From NCBI RefSeq assembly GCF_008086045.1, contig NZ_VSEY01000018.1, positions 124,001-188,000 on the forward strand: 64,000 nucleotides of DNA. The letters are read 5' to 3'. The notes under the pieces were generated by a model. The model was not told the origin of the DNA and did no database searches. It was given only the letters and a program-made list of their open reading frames with translations. Position numbers and translations under genes: made by a program. The DNA comes from Nonomuraea sp. PA05. Its GTDB lineage: Bacteria; Actinomycetota; Actinomycetes; Streptosporangiales; Streptosporangiaceae. Positions 33,141 through 41,647 of the stretch are shown piece by piece (the stretch's first letter is position 1; each line of letters opens with the position of its first letter).

Positions 33141-33833
33141 CTACTGGCGCGTGAAGCGCTGCTCGACCTCGGCGATCATCGCGCGGGAGTTCCACAGGAG
33201 CGTCCCGGTGAGCACCGAGGCGAGCAGCGCCAGGGCGGCCTCGGTGGCCACGAGCGTGACACCGCCGGCCACGATGAGCAGGCAGGCGTTGGCCAGTGTG
33301 GCGCCGGGAAAGCGGCCCAGCGCCCACGCCGCGAGCTTGCCCACGTCCACCGCCCTGAACGCGAACAACGACGTGATGACCAGCGCGTTGGCCACCCACA
33401 ACGTCCCCCCGGCAGCCAGCACGACGAGCAGCGCGGCCCACCACCCCGGCACGCCCGCGGCCGAGAAGTTGCTCAGGTTGGTCCCGACCAGGGCCAGCAC
33501 CACGAGCCAGGGAACCCAGATCTTCAGGGCGGCGCCGAAGTTGAGCTTGTAGCCGCGCCAGAAGGCCCGCGCCGGGTGCAGTTCGGTGAGCTCGGAGCTG
33601 CGGTGCCGCAGGGCGTACAGGGCGGCGGAGAGCGCGGGCCCGGCGGGCAGCAGGCAGGCGGCCATCAGCGGCACGTTGCCGGTGGAGCGGTCGAGCAGGA
33701 CCAGCGCCGCCAGACCGGGCACGGCGGTGAGCAGGACCAGCAGCTCGACGATCAGCAGGTTGTAGATGAGCGCGGAGGCCCTGGAGAGCGGGCCTGCGCC
33801 GAACTTCCGCGTGCCCGTCGCGTCGCTGGTCAC
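33141..33833 (-). CDS. YesL/DUF624-family membrane protein
   Basis: 230 residues from GTG 33833, with AGGAGGGC overlapping the previous stop. Five or six hydrophobic helices (LIYNLLIVELLVLLTAVPGL as the first). Short YesL/DUF624 proteins are regularly found in oligosaccharide transporter operons of Gram-positive bacteria, with unknown role. ARAFWRGYKLNFGAALKIW matches the family core. Last gene of the operon. Confidence 0.8.
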   Translation of the reverse strand: MTSDATGTRKFGAGPLSRASALIYNLLIVELLVLLTAVPGLAALVLLDRSTGNVPLMAACLLPAGPALSAALYALRHRSSELTELHPARAFWRGYKLNFGAALKIWVPWLVVLALVGTNLSNFSAAGVPGWWAALLVVLAAGGTLWVANALVITSLFAFRAVDVGKLAAWALGRFPGATLANACLLIVAGGVTLVATEAALALLASVLTGTLLWNSRAMIAEVEQRFTRQ

Positions 33834-33841
33834 TTGCCCTC

Positions 33842-35341
33842 CTACAGGCCGAGGATCCGGCTGTCGTCCCACCACGGCGGTGTTTCGTCCACCACCGGGC
33901 TGAGCTCGACGAGCGTGACCTCGTGCCGGTCGAGCGTCAGATCCAGCTCGGCCGTCCCGCCGCGCACCGGCAGGTTCCGGTGGCGGCGAACCGGTTCCGC
34001 CGCTTCCCGGAGGATATCGAGCTGCTTGGGATGGGGTGACCGTGGACGCCCCATTTCGGACCAGGCCGTCCAGGCGTTGCCCATCTCCTCGCTGACCGAC
34101 GAGCGCAGCATGAAGACCGACTCGCCATGGAAGGGGATCGACAGCCGCACGGTGTGCCCGGAGACGGCGGGGCCGCCCGTGACGTCCACTGGAGCCCAGG
34201 CCAGCACGGTGACGCGGCCGGCGGCGTCCCTGGTGACGAGGTGGTCCTGGCCGCGGGTCAGGAGCTGGTCGCCCATGCGGGCCAGGAACACGTACAGGTG
34301 GTAGGTGGGTTTCTTGATCTGCCGGTGGGTGAGCAGGCCGAAGCCGCCGTGGAAGATCGAGGTCGGGATCCCGACCTCCTCGAACATGTCGCTGAACGTC
34401 CAGTACGAGAAGGAGTCCACCAGCTCGCCGCCCTCGGCCAGGACGGGGGCCAGGTAGGCGGCGTTGAAGGCGGTGTCGTGGATCGGGTTGTCGGGGCGGT
34501 AGGAGGAGTTGAACTCGGTGATGTGCACCGGCAGGTCGGCCAGCGGGCCGCCGGCGACCTGGCGGCGGGTGGTGGCGAACTGCTCCAGCAGGCCGGAGGC
34601 GGGCCCCATCGTCTGGTGCACGCCGAACGGCACGTGCTGGGCCGGGCCCGAGGTGTAGGCGTGGCGGCTGAGGAAGTCGCACGGCACGTCGCGTGAGGTG
34701 ACGAAGTCGGCGAAGCGCGGCATCCACTCGTCGGAGCCGGGTGAGATGGACGGGCCGCCGACCTGCAGCGACGCGTCCACGTCCTTGATCGTCCTGGCGG
34801 TGATCTCGTAGAGGCGGTGGTAGGCGGCCTCGTCGGCGCCCAGCCAGAAGACGTCGAGGTTGGGCTCGTTCCACACCTCGATCGGCCAGCGGCGCACCAG
34901 GTCGAGGCCGTAGCGGTCGATGAGGTGCGTGATCGTGGCCCTGACCAGGCCGGCCCACTCCTGCCAGGAGCTGGGCGGGGTGATGTTGCCGCGCCACCAG
35001 AAGACGGTCTGCTCGCCGGAGGCCAGCCCCGACGGCATGAAGCCGAGCTCCAGGAAGGGCTGGATGCCCAGCTCCAGGTAGGCGTCGATGACCTGGTCCA
35101 GGTACGTGAACGAGTGCAGTACGCGCCGCGCGCCCTCGTACTCGTAGGGCCGGTGCACGCCTGCGCCGTCGCTGAACAGGCCGTGGCCCCTGATGTGCCG
35201 GAAGCCGATCTCGCGCTGGACTAGCGCCAGCGAGTCCTGGTAGTCGCGCCGCAGCGCGAGGTCGAAGCGTCCGGTGCCGACGCAGAAGCGCCAGGCGTCG
35301 GACAGCCGTCCGGAGGGCTCGGCGGGTACGGGGTAACGCAT
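33842..35341 (-). CDS. GH39 beta-xylosidase
   Basis: 499 residues. GH39 signatures: IGFRHIRGHGLFSD, EVWNEPNLDVFW with the acid/base Glu, and LPVHITEFNSSYRPD with the nucleophile Glu; YWTFSDMFEE completes the barrel. The C-terminal ~120 residues are a beta-sandwich typical of GH39 xylosidases. No signal peptide. It would hydrolyse xylo-oligosaccharides after import. Eight bases upstream of the YesL-like gene. Confidence 0.93.
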   Translation of the reverse strand: MRYPVPAEPSGRLSDAWRFCVGTGRFDLALRRDYQDSLALVQREIGFRHIRGHGLFSDGAGVHRPYEYEGARRVLHSFTYLDQVIDAYLELGIQPFLELGFMPSGLASGEQTVFWWRGNITPPSSWQEWAGLVRATITHLIDRYGLDLVRRWPIEVWNEPNLDVFWLGADEAAYHRLYEITARTIKDVDASLQVGGPSISPGSDEWMPRFADFVTSRDVPCDFLSRHAYTSGPAQHVPFGVHQTMGPASGLLEQFATTRRQVAGGPLADLPVHITEFNSSYRPDNPIHDTAFNAAYLAPVLAEGGELVDSFSYWTFSDMFEEVGIPTSIFHGGFGLLTHRQIKKPTYHLYVFLARMGDQLLTRGQDHLVTRDAAGRVTVLAWAPVDVTGGPAVSGHTVRLSIPFHGESVFMLRSSVSEEMGNAWTAWSEMGRPRSPHPKQLDILREAAEPVRRHRNLPVRGGTAELDLTLDRHEVTLVELSPVVDETPPWWDDSRILGL

Positions 35342-35416
35342 CAGAAGAGAAGTCCTTGACGAGTACGCGGCCGGGCCGCCTCCCGGCAGGAGGGAGACGG
35401 CCCGGCCTGAGGGTGA

Positions 35417-37057
35417 TCAGCCGCCGTGTGCCTTCTTGAAGCGGTCGTAGGCGCCGTTCACGAGGGTGACGTACTGGGTGGAGTTCTTGGCCTCCAGCTC
35501 CTTGACGTAGGCGTCCCACTCGGCGAGGTCACGCTCGCCGAGGATGAACTTCAGGGTGTTCTGGGTGACGTGGTCCTTCAGCGGCGTCTCCCAGAGCGAG
35601 ACCTGCTCGCGCTCCTCCTCGCTGAGCGGCGCGGCCGGCTCGACGGGCCAGGTCTTCCTGGCGTTCATCACGTTCTGGAACTCCATCTCCTCGTCCGAGA
35701 ACGTGGACTGGAGCAGCTTGGTGGGGCCGCCGTAGGCGAACACGCCGTTGCCGAAGCCGAAGTCCTTCTGCAGATGCTTGGGCGCGCCGGGGTTGAGGCC
35801 GACGTAGTCGATGTCGTCGGCCAGCTTGTACTTGTCGCCTTCCTTGGTGAACGTCGTGCCCTCGACGCCCCACTTGGCGAACTCCAGGCCGGCGTCGGAG
35901 TACCAGAGCCAGTCGATGAGCTGCATCATGGCGACGAAGTTCTTGTTCTCCAGGGCCTTCTTGGAGATCATGATGCCGTTCTCCAGGCGGGTGGCGACCT
36001 TGAAGTCGCCCGCCGGGCCGGTCGGCACCGGAATCTTGACGATCTTGGCGTCCTTGACGTTCTCGGTCAGCGCCGCCCGGTAGTCGTTGATCAGCACCTG
36101 CGCGTTGGTGCTGATCACGAAGGACTTGCCGGAGATGAACTTCTGCTTGGCGGCCTCGTCCTGCTGGGTGAAGCTCTCGGGGTCGAGCAGCTTCTCCTTC
36201 ACCAGCTTGTTCAGGTACTCGATGGCCTGCTTGTACTGCGGCATGGCGCCGGTGTAGACGAACTTGCCCTGCGCGGTGTCGAACATCGCGTGCGCGTACT
36301 CCCAGCCGCCCTTGGTGCCGTACGCCTGCGCGATGAGCTTGATCAGGTTACCGCCGGGCGTGGGCACGCCCCAGCGGTCGGTCATCGGGTAGAGGTCGGG
36401 GTACTCGGCCTTCATCGCCTTGAGCATGTTGTAGAAGTCGTCCAGCGTCTTGGGGACTTCCAGCTTCAGCTTCTCCAGGATGTCGGTGCGCACCGCGAAG
36501 GAGTAGTCGGCCCAGGCGGCCTCGTGCAGGCCGGGCAGCAGGTAGATCTTGCCGTCCGTCTGCATGATCGAGTTCAGCTCCGGCTGGAGCTGCCACTTGG
36601 CGACCTTGTCCTGGAAGTTGGGCATCAGGTTGAAGTAGTCGCTGACCGGAAGGATCGCGCCGGAGGAGACGAACGCCTCCTCCTGCGGGTGGTAGGTCTT
36701 CGGGATGATCAGCGGGGCGTCGCCGGCGGCGATGAGCAGGCCGCGCTTCTTCTCGTAGTCGCTGAGCGGCACCTCGACCGGCTTGAACGTGACGTTGGTG
36801 CGCTTGGTCAGCTCCGACCAGAACAGCCAGTCGGGCTTGTTCGGGTAGAACGAGTGGTTGTTGTAGAGCACGTCGAACGACAGCGGCTCGGTGGCCTTGA
36901 ACTGCTGGCCGACGCCGTACGACGCCATCGAGCCCGCCTTGTTGGCCGCGTCCGTGGCCTTGGCAGGGGTCTCGCTGTCGCTGCCGCAGGCGGTCAGGGC
37001 GAGGGAGGCGAAGGCACCGAGGCCGATGATCGCCTGACGCCGCGAGATGTCGCGCAT
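35417..37057 (-). CDS. ABC transporter sugar-binding lipoprotein (CUT1, LplA-like)
   Basis: 546 residues. The N-terminus has twin arginines (SRRQAIIG) and a lipobox LTACGS with Cys24, so it is a membrane-anchored exported lipoprotein. Size and blocks such as WLFWSELTKRTNV and EEREQVSLWETPLKDH fit LplA-type binding proteins used for aldouronates and other oligosaccharides. Its GC is a little lower and Lys content higher than neighbours, normal for the family. Followed by the GH39 gene. Confidence 0.92.
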   Translation of the reverse strand: MRDISRRQAIIGLGAFASLALTACGSDSETPAKATDAANKAGSMASYGVGQQFKATEPLSFDVLYNNHSFYPNKPDWLFWSELTKRTNVTFKPVEVPLSDYEKKRGLLIAAGDAPLIIPKTYHPQEEAFVSSGAILPVSDYFNLMPNFQDKVAKWQLQPELNSIMQTDGKIYLLPGLHEAAWADYSFAVRTDILEKLKLEVPKTLDDFYNMLKAMKAEYPDLYPMTDRWGVPTPGGNLIKLIAQAYGTKGGWEYAHAMFDTAQGKFVYTGAMPQYKQAIEYLNKLVKEKLLDPESFTQQDEAAKQKFISGKSFVISTNAQVLINDYRAALTENVKDAKIVKIPVPTGPAGDFKVATRLENGIMISKKALENKNFVAMMQLIDWLWYSDAGLEFAKWGVEGTTFTKEGDKYKLADDIDYVGLNPGAPKHLQKDFGFGNGVFAYGGPTKLLQSTFSDEEMEFQNVMNARKTWPVEPAAPLSEEEREQVSLWETPLKDHVTQNTLKFILGERDLAEWDAYVKELEAKNSTQYVTLVNGAYDRFKKAHGG

Positions 37058-37095
37058 GGGGGGATCCTTTCTGGGGGTTGGGAGGCGCCGGGAGG

Positions 37096-37974
37096 TCAGC
37101 CCTTGACCGCGCCGAGCATGACGCCGGAGACGAAGAAGCGCTGGACGAACGGGTAGATGACCAGGATCGGCAGGACGGTGAGCACGATCGTCACCGCCTG
37201 GATGTTGGCCCCCACCTGCGTCACCTCGGCGGCTGCGGCGCCGTAGGAGTCCGCGCCGGTCGCGCCGGCGATGAGGTTGCGGAGATAGACCGTCACGGGG
37301 AACAGGTCAGAGCGGTCCATGTAGAGGAACGCCGAGAACCAGGAGTTCCAGAACGAGACCGCGTAGAACAGGATCATCGTCGCGATGACCGCCTTCGACA
37401 GCGGCAGCACGATCCGCCACAGGATGCCGTAGGTGTTCAGGCCGTCGATGGCGGCGGCCTCCTCCAGGTCCTGCGGCAGGCTCTCGAAGAACGCCTTCAT
37501 GACCAGGAGGTTGAACACGCTGATGGCGTTGGGCAGGACGATCGCCCAGATCGAGTTCTTCATGCCGAGGCTGGTGATCAGCACGTAGTTCGGGATCAGG
37601 CCGCCGGAGAAGAACATGGTGAAGACCGCGACACCGACGAGGAACTTGCGGCCCTTGAGGTGCTTCTTGGCCAGCACGTACGCGTAGCACGTGGTCATCA
37701 CCATCGCGATGAGCGTCGCGACGACCGTGTAGACGACCGTGTTGCGGTAGTTCGTCCAGAACATCGGGTCCGACGCGACGATCCTGTACGTCGTCAGGTT
37801 GAACCCCTTGGGAACGAGGTTCACCTCACCCGCGGCGATGGCGCTCTGCGAGCTGAACGAGCGGGCCAGGATGTTGGCGAACGGGTATAGCGTCACCACC
37901 ACGACCAGCGCCAGGACGACGCCGTTGAACCACTGGAAGACGCGGTAGCCCCGGGTCATGTCGTGCGTTGTCAC
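37096..37974 (-). CDS. Carbohydrate ABC transporter permease (YtcP/MalG-like)
   Basis: 292 residues from GTG 37974, overlapping the upstream permease stop (GTGA). Six membrane helices; the EAA loop EEAAAIDGLNTYGILWRIVL contacts the ATPase. FSGGLIPNYVLITSLGM is typical of YtcP-type permeases. Partner of the LplB-like permease and the lipoprotein; no ATPase gene is present in the locus. Confidence 0.93.
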   Translation of the reverse strand: MTTHDMTRGYRVFQWFNGVVLALVVVVTLYPFANILARSFSSQSAIAAGEVNLVPKGFNLTTYRIVASDPMFWTNYRNTVVYTVVATLIAMVMTTCYAYVLAKKHLKGRKFLVGVAVFTMFFSGGLIPNYVLITSLGMKNSIWAIVLPNAISVFNLLVMKAFFESLPQDLEEAAAIDGLNTYGILWRIVLPLSKAVIATMILFYAVSFWNSWFSAFLYMDRSDLFPVTVYLRNLIAGATGADSYGAAAAEVTQVGANIQAVTIVLTVLPILVIYPFVQRFFVSGVMLGAVKG

Positions 37975-38957
37975 CACAGGCTCGTCCCAACTGTGCGGCG
38001 GGAGATCACATTGGCCGAGAGGATCAGCACCAGGCCGACCAGCGCCTCGAACAGGCCGATCGCGGCGGCGTAGCTGAAGTTGCTCGCCTCCAGGCCCATC
38101 CGGTACACGTACGTCGAGATCACGTCGGCCGTCGGGTACGTCAGCGGGTTGTACAGCAGGAAGACCTTCTCGAAGCCCACCGCCATGAACGTGCCGATGT
38201 TGAGGATCAGCAGCGTGACCGCCGTCGGCCGGATGCCCGGCAGCGTCACGTGCCAGATCTGCCGCCACCGGCCGGCGCCGTCCATCCTGGCGGCCTCGTA
38301 GAGCTGGTCGTCGATGGTGGTCAGCGCGGCCAGGTAGAGGATCGTGCCCCAGCCGACGGTCTGCCAGACCTCAGAGCCGACGTAGATCGTCCGGAACCAG
38401 TCCGGGTCCTGCATGAACGAGATCTTCTCGCTGCCGATGTAACCCAGGAGCGCGTTGATCGGCCCGTCGATCGAGGTGATCTGCATGACGAGACCGGCCA
38501 CGATGACGATCGACAGGAAGTGCGGCAGGTACGTCACCGACTGCAGGAACCGCTTGAGCGCGCGCTTGCGCACCTCGTTGAGCAGCAGGGCCAGCACGAT
38601 CGGCAGCGGGAAGCAGAAGAGCAGGGTCAGCCCGCCGAGGACCAGCGTGTTGGTGAACACGTTCCAGAACGTCGGGTCGTTCAGGAACAGCTTCACGTAG
38701 CGCAGGCCCACCCACTCTTCACCGAAGATGTTGCCGCCGGGCTCGAACTTCCTGAAGGCGATGATGTTGCCGATCATCGGCGCGTACCGGAAGACCAGGA
38801 AGAACAGCAGCGGGAGGACTGCCAGCGAGTAGAGCTGCCAGTCGCGGCGCAGCGCCCGCCCCCACGAGCTGCCGCCCTGACGCCGGCGGCGACCCGCCGC
38901 CAGCTTCGTCTCCGGCGGCTGCGTCTCGGTGGGGGTCAGGGTCTGGGGTGTGCTCAT
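37971..38957 (-). CDS. Carbohydrate ABC transporter permease (LplB/MalF-like)
   Basis: 328 residues; ATG overlaps the GH3 stop (ATGA). Short basic cytoplasmic N-terminus, then six helices. YAPMIGNIIAFRKFEPG and VTYLPHFLSIVIVAGL are LplB hallmarks; the EAA loop is YEAARMDGAGRWRQIWHVTL. Forms a heterodimeric channel with the downstream permease; probably served by a shared MsiK-type ATPase encoded elsewhere. Confidence 0.93.
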   Translation of the reverse strand: MSTPQTLTPTETQPPETKLAAGRRRRQGGSSWGRALRRDWQLYSLAVLPLLFFLVFRYAPMIGNIIAFRKFEPGGNIFGEEWVGLRYVKLFLNDPTFWNVFTNTLVLGGLTLLFCFPLPIVLALLLNEVRKRALKRFLQSVTYLPHFLSIVIVAGLVMQITSIDGPINALLGYIGSEKISFMQDPDWFRTIYVGSEVWQTVGWGTILYLAALTTIDDQLYEAARMDGAGRWRQIWHVTLPGIRPTAVTLLILNIGTFMAVGFEKVFLLYNPLTYPTADVISTYVYRMGLEASNFSYAAAIGLFEALVGLVLILSANVISRRTVGTSLW

Positions 38958-41311
38958 CCTCGGCCCTCCGGGGGGTTGCGGTCGATGTGCGCCGGCGCCT
39001 GGAGCCGCCGCTCGTGGCCGACCTCACGCTCGGAGCCGGTCAGGCGCAGCGGCAGCGTCGCCACCGCGTCCGCGCACGAGCGGCCGAGGCGCAGCTCGAC
39101 GTCGCCCGGCTCGACGATGCGCCGGCCGTGCACCCCGGTGAACGACGTGACGTCCGCCGGGACGGTGAAGGTGACCCGCGCCGACTCGCCCGCCTCCAGC
39201 GGGACGCGGGCGAACCCGATCATGCGGACCACCGGCCTGGTCGTCTGCGCCACCGGGTCGTGCAGGTAGAGCTGGACGACCTCCGCGCCCGCGCGCGTCC
39301 CGGCGTTGCGGACCGTCACCTGGACGGTCACCTCGCCGTCCACCGCCCACTCCGCCGAGCTGGCGCTCGCGTCGCTCCACTCGTAGACGGTGTAGCTCAG
39401 GCCGTGCCCGAACGGGTACGCGGGCGTCGGGTCCACCGACGAGACGTCGGAACGGCGGCCGAGCGGCGGAGCCAGGTACGTCGCAGGCAGGCCGCCCGCG
39501 TCGCGCGGCACGCCGACAGGCAGGCGGCCCGTCGGGTTCACGGCGCCCGTCAGCACCTCGGCCAGCGCCTGGCCGCCGCGCTGGCCGGGGAAGAAGCCGA
39601 ACAGCACGGCCTTGGCCGCGGCCACCTCGTCGCCCAGCGCGTACGGGCGGCCCGCCAGCAGCACCAGCACCACCGGGGTGCCGGTCGCCAGCACGGCCTG
39701 CACCAGGTCGGCCTGCACGCCGGGCAGCCGCAGGTCGGTGGCGTCGCAGCCCTCGCCGGAGGTGCCGCGCCCGAACAGCCCGGCCCGGTCGCCGACGGCC
39801 AGCACGACCACGTCGCTGCTTCCCGCCAGCTCGACCGCCTCGGCGAAGCCGTCCGTCTCCGCGCCGGAGATCGTGCAGCCCCGCGCGTAGGCCAGGCCGG
39901 GGACCAGCTCGGCGAGCGACTCGCGCAGCGTCGGCAGGTCCAGCCCGAGCCCCTGCTCGGGATGCGGGCCCACGTGGTTGGGGAAGGCGTAGCAGCCGAG
40001 CATCGCCATCGGGTCGTCGGCGACGGGGCCGATCAGCGCCACCTTCGCGGCGGGGCTCAGCGGCAGGACGGCGTCGTCGTTGCGCAGCAGCACGATCGCC
40101 TCGCGGGCCAGCCGCAGGGCCAGCTCCTGGCTCTGCTCGTCGTCGAGCCGCACGTCCTCGGCGGGGCCGGGCAACGGCTGCCAGCCCTCGTCCAGCAGGC
40201 CCTGCTCGGCCTTCTGCACGAGCACCCGGCGCAGCGCGCGGTCGATCAGCGCCTCGTCCACCGAACCGGCCTTGACCGCGTCCACCAGCGGAGCGCCGAA
40301 CGTGTCGACCGTCGGCAGCTCGACGTCGATCCCGGCCTTGAGCGCCAGCCCGGCCGCCTGCCCGCCGTCGCCGGCCACGCCGTGCAGCCGCTCCAGGAAG
40401 CGGACCGAGAAGTAGTCGGCGACCACGGTGCCCTCGAAGCCCCACTCGTCGCGCAGCAGGCCGGTCAGGATGCTCTCGTCGGCCGCCACCGGCACGCCGT
40501 CGATCTCGGCGTAGGAGTTCATCACCGAACGGGCGCCGCCCAGGCGCAGCGCCATCTCAAACGGCGGCAGCAGGACGTCCGCCAGCTCACGCCGTCCCAT
40601 CGCGACCGGCGCCAGGTTGCGGCCGCCGCGCGAGTTGGAGTACCCGGCGAAGTGCTTGAGGGTGGCGACGAGGCCCGCGCCCTCCAGGCCGCGCACGTAC
40701 GCGGCGCCCAGCGTCCCGACGAGGTACGGGTCCTCGCCGATCGTCTCCTCGGTGCGCCCCCAGCGGTAGTCCCTCGTCACGTCCACCACCGGGGCCAGTC
40801 CCTGGTGAATGCCCGCGCGGCGCATGGACCGGCCGATCTGGCCCGCCACCTGCTCAAGCAGCTCGGGGTCGAAGGAGGCGCCCCAGCTCAGCGGCGCCGG
40901 GTACACGGTCGCCCGCCAGGCCGCGAAGCCCGTCAGGCACTCCTCGTGCACCTGCGCCGGGATCCCGAACCGGCTGGCCCTGACGATCTCCGCCTGCGAC
41001 GCCGCCAGCGAGCGCGCGCCCGCCACGGGATCGACCGGGGCCGTCCCGAACGGGCGGGTGAGCTGGCCCAGCCCCTGACGGATCGCGTCGTCCCACTCGG
41101 GGCCGGCGCCCATGTCGGTCTGGTGCGGAGCGACGCCGCCGCCCGACGCGTCAGCGCCGACCCACACCCCGACGAGCTGGGCGATCTTCTCCTCCAGGGT
41201 CATGAGCGGGATGAGCGCGTCGGCCCGCTCGGCGGGCGACAGCCGGGCGTCCCGCCATGGCTCGCTCTCGCCGCGCGTCGAGCTCGTGTCGATTGGTTCC
41301 TGGCCCCTCAT
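38954..41311 (-). CDS. GH3 family glycosidase (beta-xylosidase/glucosidase)
   Basis: 785 residues from ATG 41311, AAGGGA upstream. GH3 order: an N-terminal barrel with HQGLAPVVDVTRDYRWGRTE (split), KHFAGYS and nucleophile Asp in GTVVADYFSV; a second domain with LLRNDDAVLPLS; and a C-terminal fibronectin III-like domain (GHGLSYTVYEWSD). No signal peptide, so intracellular. In this operon a xylosidase or arabinofuranosidase role is likelier than glucosidase. First gene of the operon, behind a strong promoter. Confidence 0.92.
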   Translation of the reverse strand: MRGQEPIDTSSTRGESEPWRDARLSPAERADALIPLMTLEEKIAQLVGVWVGADASGGGVAPHQTDMGAGPEWDDAIRQGLGQLTRPFGTAPVDPVAGARSLAASQAEIVRASRFGIPAQVHEECLTGFAAWRATVYPAPLSWGASFDPELLEQVAGQIGRSMRRAGIHQGLAPVVDVTRDYRWGRTEETIGEDPYLVGTLGAAYVRGLEGAGLVATLKHFAGYSNSRGGRNLAPVAMGRRELADVLLPPFEMALRLGGARSVMNSYAEIDGVPVAADESILTGLLRDEWGFEGTVVADYFSVRFLERLHGVAGDGGQAAGLALKAGIDVELPTVDTFGAPLVDAVKAGSVDEALIDRALRRVLVQKAEQGLLDEGWQPLPGPAEDVRLDDEQSQELALRLAREAIVLLRNDDAVLPLSPAAKVALIGPVADDPMAMLGCYAFPNHVGPHPEQGLGLDLPTLRESLAELVPGLAYARGCTISGAETDGFAEAVELAGSSDVVVLAVGDRAGLFGRGTSGEGCDATDLRLPGVQADLVQAVLATGTPVVLVLLAGRPYALGDEVAAAKAVLFGFFPGQRGGQALAEVLTGAVNPTGRLPVGVPRDAGGLPATYLAPPLGRRSDVSSVDPTPAYPFGHGLSYTVYEWSDASASSAEWAVDGEVTVQVTVRNAGTRAGAEVVQLYLHDPVAQTTRPVVRMIGFARVPLEAGESARVTFTVPADVTSFTGVHGRRIVEPGDVELRLGRSCADAVATLPLRLTGSEREVGHERRLQAPAHIDRNPPEGRG

Positions 41312-41647
41312 GCCATCCCTTCGGCCATGACGGCGCCGTCCGCGGCGAGAGCGGGGGGTGTTACGCGGGGGTGACGCCGAAACTTTCAAGCAGATCTGTT
41401 TAATATTGCGGCAACATAAGGGGCCGGTTGAATCGTGTCAAGAGTGGGGCCAACCTGCTATGTTGCAGATCCTGCCGACGGGCGATCCGGGCTTGTCACG
41501 GAGCTGATCCGGCTCGGCGGGGCGATAAATTTCCCGAAACTTTCGGAAGGGTGGGCGAGAGGTCGCCGCGCTGGGAGGGGACGTCGACATGCAGACTACA
41601 GGGGTGGGAGGTAAGGGGCTTTTGCGGGCTTCGTGTCGTTTTTGCGG
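41312..41647. promoter_or_regulatory. 336-base region with xylan-operon promoter and CGAAACTTTC boxes
   Basis: Minus strand: TTGACA (41436-41441), 17 bases, TATGTT (41413-41418), a near-ideal promoter for the GH3-transporter operon. CGAAACTTTC at 41378-41387 falls about 20 bases after the predicted start, suiting a LacI-type roadblock repressor; a perfect palindrome CGAAACTTTCG lies at 41535-41545. Boxes of this kind are known upstream of Streptomyces xylanolytic genes. The rest holds no gene and is lower in GC. Confidence 0.7.
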
